From: Alphaproteobacteria bacterium
GTDB lineage: Bacteria; Pseudomonadota; Alphaproteobacteria; RF32; CAG-239
NCBI GenBank assembly: GCA_017557925.1
Contig: JAFYWO010000073.1
Location: 1 to 20,168, forward strand
Direction: 5' to 3'
Length of the DNA stretch: 20,168 bases
A model generated the notes under the pieces. That model was not told the DNA's origin. It worked only from the letters and a program-made list of their open reading frames with translations, and did not search any database. Made by a program: the position numbers and the translations under genes. Every line of letters begins with the position of its first letter. The first letter of the stretch is position 1. This document shows positions 14,422 to 20,168 of this stretch, piece after piece.

Positions 14422-15399
14422 TTATTCCTTAACTTGTCTTATAATTTCAATCCATTCATCAACTTTTTTGCCATTCTTATCTTTTATGGATAATTTATAT
14501 TGTATTGCAGGTGTGGCATTATTTTGTGCAACATACCATTCCGCAGAAGGTTCAATTACGAAATCTGCATTGTTTATATTGTTAACAACATCAAATGTTT
14601 TTGAACCATTGATAATGTCTTTTGTAGCACCTTTCAGGCGGTGACTACCATAAGGCAAATCAGAGCTCAACAATTTAATGTCTTTAATATAAATTCTCTT
14701 TGTTCCTTCTTCATAAAGAGCAGCAGTATCTTGTAACATACGGTTTGTTGCACGAGTTGCTACAACTATATATGCTTCAGGTGAATATTTAGCTGTTGTT
14801 CCGATAGATACATTTGCAGGTTTTGCTCTCATATCTACAACTTCAGCACTATATGGATTTTTATCAACAGTTACTTCTATATACTCATTTTGAACTATTG
14901 GTTGTGCTACCGGAGCATTTTCAACAACTACGCTTGCAGATGATGTATCAGAAGAACCGTCATCTGTTATGATTTCTTCGTGAACAGTAACAACAGGCTC
15001 ACAAACTTCTTTACCACAAGGTTCTTCCATTGTTGTAGTTGTAGTTATGATTTTTTTTGTCTTTGTTACTTTTGGTTTTGGTGCAACTGCAGAAGCACAT
15101 CCGCAAGCAGGCTTGCAAGCTTGTTGGTAGCAAGGTGCAGGAGCTACTTCAGCACAAGGGCAATCAGCTACAATTTGAGGAGCTTGAACATAAACCGGAG
15201 CAGGTTCTACAATAACAGTTTCTTCGCTGATAACAGGTGCTTTTTCTTCATATACAACCTCATCAAATGTAACACTATCAACTTGTTCTTCATATACAAC
15301 ATCATCAAATGTAACACTATCAACTTGTTCCCATCTGCTATCATCACAAGAACAAGCTGCTAGTATTGAGCAAGTAATTACAGTTAAAACTTTCTTCAT
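14422..15399 (-). CDS. cysteine-rich lipoprotein with N-terminal tandem repeat
   Basis: The 325-residue product has a lipoprotein signal peptide with lipobox LAAC (Cys16), so it should be diacylated by Lgt and anchored in a membrane, probably the outer one. Residues 24-51 are two copies of the 14-residue unit EQVDSVTFD[DE]VVYE. A Pro/Ala/Cys-rich stretch follows at about 75-105 (ADCPCAEVAPAPC, ACKPACGC), then a basic KPKVTKTKK stretch and a Thr run. The C-terminal domain (about 195-325) contains ATRATNRMLQDTAALYEEG, IYIKDIKLLSSDLPYG, ADFVIEPSAEWY and YKLSIKDKNGKKVDEW. This order resembles LpoB/CsgG-type proteins, but I cannot assign a function. AGGAGA lies 6 bases before the ATG. It is the first of a two-gene unit with the exported protein at 13551. 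Confidence 0.8.
   Translation of the reverse strand: MKKVLTVITCSILAACSCDDSRWEQVDSVTFDDVVYEEQVDSVTFDEVVYEEKAPVISEETVIVEPAPVYVQAPQIVADCPCAEVAPAPCYQQACKPACGCASAVAPKPKVTKTKKIITTTTTMEEPCGKEVCEPVVTVHEEIITDDGSSDTSSASVVVENAPVAQPIVQNEYIEVTVDKNPYSAEVVDMRAKPANVSIGTTAKYSPEAYIVVATRATNRMLQDTAALYEEGTKRIYIKDIKLLSSDLPYGSHRLKGATKDIINGSKTFDVVNNINNADFVIEPSAEWYVAQNNATPAIQYKLSIKDKNGKKVDEWIEIIRQVKE
15244..15327 (-). repeat. two 42-bp direct repeats inside the lipoprotein gene
   Basis: Positions 15244-15285 and 15286-15327 are direct copies that differ at one clear base (CCTC against CATC). They encode the duplicated 14-residue unit of the mature lipoprotein. The near identity points to a recent duplication, and copy number could vary between strains. 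Confidence 0.9.
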
Positions 15400-15525
15400 A
15401 AGGCTTCTCCTAAATAAGTTTTTATTTATTTAAGTTACTTTTAACGCAAAGCAATTAAAAAAACATTAAATTTTAGATTTACTTTTAGTTTTTTTATGAT
15501 AACAAAGAAATGATTGAGAGGCAAC

Positions 15526-15966
15526 ATGACAATTACATTTAGCACAATTTTTTTTGCTTTTCTGCTACTTTTTAACAGAATCAAGAAAAACACATTCTTC
15601 ATCGTGCATTTTTTTATCTTAATTTCAATAGCTTATTTTATGGAAAATTTTTTATCAATTTCTGCAAAACCTTTTGGAAAGCCTGCTTTTCTTGTATTTT
15701 TATTGTTACATTTTCCGCTTATCAACATCATCACGTTTATTGCTTACGGCAGAGATAAAAGACTTGCTAAACTAGGCCAGTGGAGAATACCTGAAATCCA
15801 ACTACACACTTTAGAGCTTTTAGGAGGCACAATTGGAGCTATTTTAGGACAAAAAATATTCAGACATAAATGCAAAAAAAAGTCCTACAAAGCAACTTTC
15901 TATGCTACAATTTTCATACAACTGGGAATAATTTATTTTATATTAAAAACTCTGCATATATGGTAA
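15526..15966 (+). CDS. DUF1294 family membrane protein
   Basis: The 146-residue product has about four membrane segments: residues 3-17, 22-42, 54-71 and a last one near 122-140. The DUF1294 signature lies between them: YGRDKRLAKLGQWRIPE, HTLELLGGTIGAILGQ and FRHKCKKKSYKATF. The family is inner-membrane and uncharacterised; in other proteins it is often attached to a cold-shock domain, which is absent here. The ATG at 15526 is chosen because GAGAGG lies 4 bases before it; an upstream TTG at 15514 overlaps that site. The gene ends 2 bases before the converging YbjN-family gene. Confidence 0.85.
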   Translation: MTITFSTIFFAFLLLFNRIKKNTFFIVHFFILISIAYFMENFLSISAKPFGKPAFLVFLLLHFPLINIITFIAYGRDKRLAKLGQWRIPEIQLHTLELLGGTIGAILGQKIFRHKCKKKSYKATFYATIFIQLGIIYFILKTLHIW

Positions 15967-15968
15967 AA

Positions 15969-16451
15969 TTACATTATCATCACATCTTTTTGCAATGCTT
16001 CTGACGGCGGAATATTTTGACGCATTACCGCATTAAAAATAGGATAAACTCTTTCGCATTCCATAATAGATAATTCAATAATTTTTGTTATCTTGTCATA
16101 AAACAATTCTTCTTCATCCTGCAATATCATTGAATGGGTAAATATAGGCATTTTCTCCTTACTCCAATAAGAAAAATGTCCTAACCATAAATTTTCATTC
16201 AGCATAGCCAACAGTTCAAACATTTTACTACGATCTACTGCTGATGCTTCTATATTCAACAAACAAGAAATATGAACACAACGCAAATGCTCTTCGTATG
16301 CAAAAAAGACTAACATATTATCCCATTTACCCAGAACCTCAGCTACAAGTTCCTTACCATTTCTTCTATCAAAAGAAATTTTTTCACGAATAAGAACAGC
16401 TTCTATTGTGTCTAGAGGGATATATAAATTTTCTTTTAGAGCTAAATTCAT
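15969..16451 (-). CDS. YbjN domain-containing protein (alphaproteobacterial type)
   Basis: The 160-residue protein has the YbjN/DUF1790 pattern: an N-terminal helix with FDRRNGKELVAEVLGKWDN, then LVFFAYEEHLRCVHISCLL, ELLAMLNENLWLGHFSYWS, PIFTHSMIL and ELSIMECERVYPIFNAVM. The family has a type III secretion chaperone-like fold and its exact role is not settled. The sequence resembles the form common in alphaproteobacteria, where the NE.LWLGHF.LW block and the ECER(F/Y)YPAF block are conserved. This is the best taxonomic marker in the window. There is no signal peptide, so it is cytoplasmic. AAGGTG lies about 9 bases before the ATG. No clear promoter could be placed in the 238-base gap before it. 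Confidence 0.85.
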   Translation of the reverse strand: MNLALKENLYIPLDTIEAVLIREKISFDRRNGKELVAEVLGKWDNMLVFFAYEEHLRCVHISCLLNIEASAVDRSKMFELLAMLNENLWLGHFSYWSKEKMPIFTHSMILQDEEELFYDKITKIIELSIMECERVYPIFNAVMRQNIPPSEALQKDVMIM

Positions 16452-16689
16452 TATTGTTACACCTTATTCTTTGTTGTGATATATTTTTGCAACAGAGCCG
16501 TATCGGATACAACACTAATATACAGTTTTCCACTTTTTTAAGTGTTTAGTAACCTTTACTATCATTTAAAAGTATTTTATTTCAGAGTTTTAAACTTAAT
16601 AAATATTTTTTTATTGTTTTTATGTGGATTATATTTTTTTATTAATATAAATTTAAGTAATCTTAACAGTCATTTTGAGGTATAAATTT
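16452..16689 (+). other. AT-rich divergent intergenic region
   Basis: This 238-base gap separates the YbjN-family gene (minus) from lgt (plus) and should hold both promoters. It has many TATA-like stretches, and no single -35/-10 pair stands out. A small inverted repeat, CACTT-TTTT-AAGTG, lies at about 16530-16543 without a following T-tract. I see no RNA gene or open frame here. Confidence 0.4.
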
Positions 16690-17478
16690 ATGTATATTGA
16701 TTTTCCAAATATTTCTCCAATTGCTTTTTCTATCGGCAAATTCGGTATAAGATGGTATGCTCTAGCCTATTTAGTTGGCATAATCGGTGGCTGGCTTTTA
16801 ACCAAAAAAAATATAAAAAAATATAATTTAGGCATAAACGATGAAGAACTTGATGACTTGGTTTTTTATACAACTTTGGGTATAATATTAGGCGGAAGAT
16901 TAGGTTACGTTATTTGTTACGGTGGTAATTACTTTCTCAAAAATCTTACTGAAATATTTGCAATATGGAATGGAGGAATGTCCTTTCATGGAGGCATTGT
17001 TGGAGTTATAGCTGGTTTGTTTTATTTTTCCTACAAAACCAAACGTCCTTTTTTGATGATTACCGACTTAGTTGCATTATACGTTCCTATAGGAATTTTT
17101 TTGGGAAGAATTGCTAACTTTATCAATGGTGAACTTTGGGGTAGAGCCACTGATGTTTCCTGGGCAGTAAAATTCCCAAGTGGCGGATATATTCCTCGCC
17201 ACCCTTCTCAAATATATGAAGCAATGACAGAAGGTTTGTTAATGCTCATTATTCTTAACTATTTATGGAAAAAAGAGTTTATTCGTAAACACTATGGCAT
17301 AATATCTTCTTTGTTTTTAATAATATATGCAATATCAAGAATTGGGATGGAAATATTTAGAGAACCTGATGCTCAAATCGGTTTTTTATGGAAAGGACTA
17401 ACAATGGGCCAGCTACTATCTTTACCTTTCTTAATTTTGGGATTATATATACTAAACCGCTCAGTAAGAAAGCAATAA
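16690..17478 (+). CDS. lgt: prolipoprotein diacylglyceryl transferase
   Basis: Lgt transfers diacylglycerol from phosphatidylglycerol to the lipobox cysteine of prolipoproteins, the first step of lipoprotein maturation, in the inner membrane. The 262-residue protein has the usual seven or so membrane segments and length. Motifs are RWYALAYLVG, GGRLGYV, MSFHGGIVG (conserved His100) and the signature GRIANFINGELWGRATD with the essential Arg140, then RHPSQIYEA and, near the end, MEIFREPDAQIGF with Arg224 (the position of E. coli Arg239). The ATG at 16690 is chosen because GAGG lies 9 bases before it; an upstream TTG would overlap that site. The window also encodes a likely substrate, the lipoprotein at 14422-15399. 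It converges on the membrane protein gene with 3 bases between stops. Confidence 0.96.
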   Translation: MYIDFPNISPIAFSIGKFGIRWYALAYLVGIIGGWLLTKKNIKKYNLGINDEELDDLVFYTTLGIILGGRLGYVICYGGNYFLKNLTEIFAIWNGGMSFHGGIVGVIAGLFYFSYKTKRPFLMITDLVALYVPIGIFLGRIANFINGELWGRATDVSWAVKFPSGGYIPRHPSQIYEAMTEGLLMLIILNYLWKKEFIRKHYGIISSLFLIIYAISRIGMEIFREPDAQIGFLWKGLTMGQLLSLPFLILGLYILNRSVRKQ

Positions 17479-17481
17479 ACT

Positions 17482-18660
17482 CTAGGCTTTTACTGTAATA
17501 TTTCTTGTAAATTTACAGGCTTTTTGTAGATTTTTTTCTGCTCTTAAAACAACAGTCATTGCGTCCGCATCACTTCTCCTTGCTTCGCTTACGCATTGGG
17601 ATATTGTTATTTGCAAATGATTTCCTTCATTAAAAATAAATATAGATGTTGCAATCGCCCGTCTTATTTCCTCTGCTTTTTCAAAACAAGCTTTAGTATT
17701 TATATTTGCAAACACAAGTATAAGCGCATCACTTTGATAATTGTATATTAATACATCTTTATTTGTTTTTTGAATACTTTTAACAAACATCTTTTTTAGG
17801 AGCAATGCTTTTCTTTCTCCAAAACGCTTTTCCAAACGATTATATTCATCAATATACAAAACAGAAACACTATATTTGGGTGGTAGTTTTTCTTCTACCA
17901 CATCTTTTATATATTTATTGCAAGTAGGAATATTTAATTTTTCATCTTTATATAACACATAGTGAATATAATATACAGTAACTAAGCATTCTATTAAAAC
18001 ACTTAAAAAGAAAAACAAACTAAAAGCCAACAGATTACCGGAGTAATAAATTGCCGTTGTCAATGCTATTGATGTAAAGAGTGTTTTTATAGTCAAAATT
18101 CTTCCCTTGACTATATATTTTATAAACAACAATAAAATACATATTATATCTACATAAAATGCAGGATAATTCAGCATACCGATATGTTTATAAAAATATA
18201 CAGAATCCGCATCCGTTCCAAGACGCTGCAAATATTCCAACAATGCTGTTTCAAAAAACAGAAAAACAAACAACAAACTCCAATTTTTTCTAATTTTTGC
18301 AGATTTACATAAAACATTTATCAAAAACAAATTCGGTAAAACCAAAATTGTCCATACATTATACCCTGATGAAAAAATATAGTCTTCACCATAAGCATAA
18401 CGCATACCATTTATTATGATATAGCTCATATATATCAAAAACAAATTTATAACCGAACTTACCAATTTAAAATAAACAGATACCAGCAAACCTATCATTA
18501 CTGTAGAAATAAAAAGGGTATGAAAACATTGATATACCGAGTCTGTATATGCAGATATAGAAAAGAAATATAAGAAGAATACTCCCATAACTACTGACGG
18601 AAGTAACAAATTTTTACTATACGATATTATTTTTTTAGTTTCTATTCCAATGTTTAACAC
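17482..18660 (-). CDS. multispanning membrane protein with degenerate GGDEF domain
   Basis: The 392-residue protein starts with GTG, with GGAG 7 bases upstream. Residues about 15-230 form seven to nine hydrophobic segments of a membrane sensor-like region. Residues about 260-390 have the order of a diguanylate cyclase domain: VSVLYIDEYNRLEKRFGER in place of the D..F...N...G block, the AEEIRRAI helix, ITISQCVS and AEKNLQKACKFTRN in place of AD.ALY.AK..GRN. The signature GGDEF is replaced by QSDAL (residues 309-313), so c-di-GMP synthesis is very unlikely. It may bind a nucleotide, sense a ligand, or act as a scaffold. It follows queA by 46 bases on the same strand and may be co-transcribed with it. 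Confidence 0.7.
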   Translation of the reverse strand: MLNIGIETKKIISYSKNLLLPSVVMGVFFLYFFSISAYTDSVYQCFHTLFISTVMIGLLVSVYFKLVSSVINLFLIYMSYIIINGMRYAYGEDYIFSSGYNVWTILVLPNLFLINVLCKSAKIRKNWSLLFVFLFFETALLEYLQRLGTDADSVYFYKHIGMLNYPAFYVDIICILLLFIKYIVKGRILTIKTLFTSIALTTAIYYSGNLLAFSLFFFLSVLIECLVTVYYIHYVLYKDEKLNIPTCNKYIKDVVEEKLPPKYSVSVLYIDEYNRLEKRFGERKALLLKKMFVKSIQKTNKDVLIYNYQSDALILVFANINTKACFEKAEEIRRAIATSIFIFNEGNHLQITISQCVSEARRSDADAMTVVLRAEKNLQKACKFTRNITVKA

Positions 18661-18706
18661 AACATACTCCGCTTTATTTATTTGGGAGCATAATAAAATA
18701 AAAAAG

Positions 18707-19789
18707 TTAAATTTTATTTACACATTTCAAAATAGAACTGTCACCATAAGAATAAAAACGATAACGTTCTTTAATCGCATGCATATATCCTTCTTTCATT
18801 CTGTCTGTTCCAGCTATTGCGCAAATTAACATAAACAGAGTTGATTTCGGAAGATGAAAATTTGTAATTATATAATCTATGATTTTAAATTTGTAACCGG
18901 GAGTTATAAAAATAGATGTTTCGCCATTAAAAGGATGTAGTATGCCTTGTTCATCTGAAGCTGTTTCTAATAAACGAACAGATGTAGTTCCTACAGCCAC
19001 AATTCTTCTTCCTTCTTTCTTAGCTTTATTTATTATATCACAAGCTTCTTTTGATATTATTCCGTATTCAGCGTGCATTTTATGATCTTTGGTATCATCC
19101 GTTTTTACAGGCAGAAACGTTCCTGCCCCAACGTGCAATGTTAAAAATACTTTTTCAACCCCCTTTTCTTCCAAAAGTCTTAAAACGTCATCCGTAAAGT
19201 GTAGACCTGCAGTAGGAGCCGCTACTGCCCCAACATGTTTAGCATATACAGTTTGATAATCTTCTTTATCATTATATTTATTCCAAATACCGGTAGTCGG
19301 TTTATCTCTTTTTATATAAGGTGGAAGTGGCATTAAGCCATAAAGCTCTAAATTTTTGGATAACTCATCCGCACCACACTGAAATTCTATCAAAACTCCG
19401 TCTTCTCCGTGTTTTTCCAAAACCAAAGCCTTAAAATTTGATTTTTCAACCGCAATATCCGTTGTATAAAAAGTTATTATATCATTAGTGCGTAATCTTT
19501 TTGAATTTTTAATAAAAGCCCACCAAATCAAACCGTTTTCAGGATGATAAAGTGTTACTTCAACTTCCGCCTCTCCTCTTTTGCCATACAAGCGAGCAGG
19601 GATTACTTTGGTATTATTAAACACCAAGACATCACCCTTCCCTAAAATACTAGGTAAATCATAAAAATGTCTATCATATATTACTCCTTCATCAGACATA
19701 TCAAGCAATCTGGAAGTATCTCTTGGAGAAGCCGGTTTTTTTGCTATAAGTTCTTTGTCTAATTCAAAATCAAATAAATCTACACGCAT
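18707..19789 (-). CDS. queA: S-adenosylmethionine:tRNA ribosyltransferase-isomerase
   Basis: QueA moves the ribosyl group of S-adenosylmethionine onto preQ1 in tRNA and forms epoxyqueuosine, the next-to-last step of queuosine synthesis at the wobble position. The 360-residue protein is full length with all family blocks: VFNNTKVIPARL, YGLMPLPPYI, YQTVYAKHVGAVAAPTAGLH, LHVGAGTFLPV, MHAEYG, AVGTTSVRLLE, FITPGY and TNFHLPKSTLFMLI, and the YRFYSYGD end block. GAGG lies 6 bases before the ATG. A promoter lies at 19818-19846. After its stop an 8-bp inverted repeat (AATAAAAT/ATTTTATT, 18692-18718) is pure A/T and overlaps the stop, so it is a weak terminator at best. No other queuosine gene is in the window. 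Confidence 0.96.
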   Translation of the reverse strand: MRVDLFDFELDKELIAKKPASPRDTSRLLDMSDEGVIYDRHFYDLPSILGKGDVLVFNNTKVIPARLYGKRGEAEVEVTLYHPENGLIWWAFIKNSKRLRTNDIITFYTTDIAVEKSNFKALVLEKHGEDGVLIEFQCGADELSKNLELYGLMPLPPYIKRDKPTTGIWNKYNDKEDYQTVYAKHVGAVAAPTAGLHFTDDVLRLLEEKGVEKVFLTLHVGAGTFLPVKTDDTKDHKMHAEYGIISKEACDIINKAKKEGRRIVAVGTTSVRLLETASDEQGILHPFNGETSIFITPGYKFKIIDYIITNFHLPKSTLFMLICAIAGTDRMKEGYMHAIKERYRFYSYGDSSILKCVNKI

Positions 19790-19817
19790 TTTTTCCTCAA
19801 CATAAATATTTTAAGCT

Positions 19818-19846
19818 GTTATAGACTTATTATTTATATTTATCAA
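19818..19846 (-). promoter_or_regulatory. sigma70-type promoter for queA
   Basis: On the minus strand TTGATA (19846-19841) and TATAAC (19823-19818) are 17 bases apart. The predicted start near 19811 gives a leader of about 20 bases before the queA ATG at 19789. The region is very AT-rich, so chance matches are a risk. No preQ1 riboswitch fits in so short a leader. Confidence 0.45.
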
Positions 19847-19886
19847 CTTATTTTTACAAAGAACAAAATAAGAATAAAAAATAATA

Positions 19887-19915
19887 TTGACAATTTTTCA
19901 AAAATTATTTAAAAT
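19887..19915 (+). promoter_or_regulatory. strong sigma70-type promoter (distal) for the gene at 19995
   Basis: A consensus TTGACA (19887-19892) is followed after exactly 17 bases by TAAAAT (19910-19915). A second TTGACA overlaps its end at 19915-19920, with only a poor -10 (TATTCA) at a 16-base spacing. This is the best promoter match in the window. Confidence 0.6.
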
Positions 19916-19929
19916 TGACAAAAAATATA

Positions 19930-19958
19930 TTGCAACTATTCAATAATTGGTGTATATT
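19930..19958 (+). promoter_or_regulatory. sigma70-type promoter (proximal) for the gene at 19995
   Basis: TTGCAA (19930-19935) and TATATT (19953-19958) are 17 bases apart. The transcript would start near 19965, leaving a leader of about 30 bases that contains AGGAG at 19982-19986 before the ATG. Together with the distal promoter it suggests strong, possibly layered expression. Confidence 0.55.
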
Positions 19959-19994
19959 CCCCAAAAAGAAGTAATAAGTTTAGGAGTTTTGTAT

Positions 19995-20168
19995 ATGGCA
20001 AACGGCGCATTAACATCTATGACTATTGAAGAAGCGTTTAAAGTCGCTGGCGGTTATGATTGTACCCCAACAAATGAAGAACGCTTAACAGCTCTTAATA
20101 TGATAAAAGATCATAATAATGATGTAATTAGCAGAATAAAATATGCTGCTGATAGAAATGATTCTTCA
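19995..20168 (+). CDS. unrecognised protein, N-terminal part, cut by window end
   Basis: Fifty-eight residues are visible and the frame is still open at the window end. The start is firm: AGGAG lies 8 bases before the ATG. The sequence begins MANGALTSMTIEEAFKVAGG and continues with charged, helix-favouring residues (NEERLTALNMIKDHN). There is no signal peptide or membrane segment so far. I do not recognise it. Two good promoters in front suggest high expression. Confidence 0.75.
   Translation, partial: MANGALTSMTIEEAFKVAGGYDCTPTNEERLTALNMIKDHNNDVISRIKYAADRNDSS

Noticed and set aside
14980..15363. Plus-strand open frame of 127 codons inside the lipoprotein gene
   Set aside because: It is antisense to the lipoprotein, and its low-complexity Asn/Phe/Ser-rich composition reflects the repeats on the other strand.
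18692..18718. Perfect 8-bp inverted repeat after queA as a terminator
   Set aside because: The stem is only A and T, overlaps the queA stop codon and is followed by no clean T-tract in the queA direction; it is probably base composition.

Overview
The window is about 20 kb of AT-rich, densely coding bacterial chromosome. Shine-Dalgarno sequences (AGGAG type) precede most genes. The gene set fits an AT-rich alphaproteobacterium: an alphaproteobacterial-type YbjN protein, a fused SpmA-SpmB protein, an AsmA-like envelope protein and a diderm set of secreted and lipidated proteins. A host-associated lineage is a guess based on base composition only. No rRNA, tRNA, CRISPR array, transposase or phage gene is visible, and no gap between genes reaches 300 bases.

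Layout. (1) Positions 1-1416, minus strand: ruvX, followed by two small paralogous genes of unknown function. The second of these has its own promoter and terminator. Beyond the terminator lies what may be a decayed ORF. (2) 1536-2813, plus: an exported MltB-type lytic transglycosylase. (3) 2822-5340, minus: a compact nucleoside-salvage operon cdd-punA-deoA behind a good promoter. (4) 5461-13550, plus: a likely operon of an AsmA-like protein (1330 aa), a repeat-rich protein with ten 15-residue repeats, a divergent GalU-like nucleotidyltransferase, a frameshifted SpmA-SpmB membrane protein and dtd. (5) 13551-15399, minus: a lipoprotein and an exported protein of unknown function. (6) 15526-15966, plus: a DUF1294 membrane protein. 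(7) 15969-16451, minus: a YbjN-family protein. (8) 16690-17478, plus: lgt. (9) 17482-19789, minus: queA, then a membrane protein with a degenerate GGDEF domain. (10) From 19995, plus: the start of an unrecognised gene behind strong tandem promoters, cut by the window end.

Envelope functions dominate: peptidoglycan cleavage, AsmA-type lipid transport, lipoprotein maturation, sugar-nucleotide synthesis and secreted lipoproteins. RNA quality and modification genes (ruvX, dtd, queA) and nucleoside catabolism sit between them. The most interesting points are two reading-frame breaks at homopolymers inside the plus-strand operon. An A10 run at the end of the AsmA gene would fuse it to the repeat protein if one base were skipped. 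A GGGTTTT heptamer in the correct phase lies at the exact point where the SpmAB frame breaks. Either may be a sequencing indel, a mutation or real slippage; the sequence alone cannot decide.
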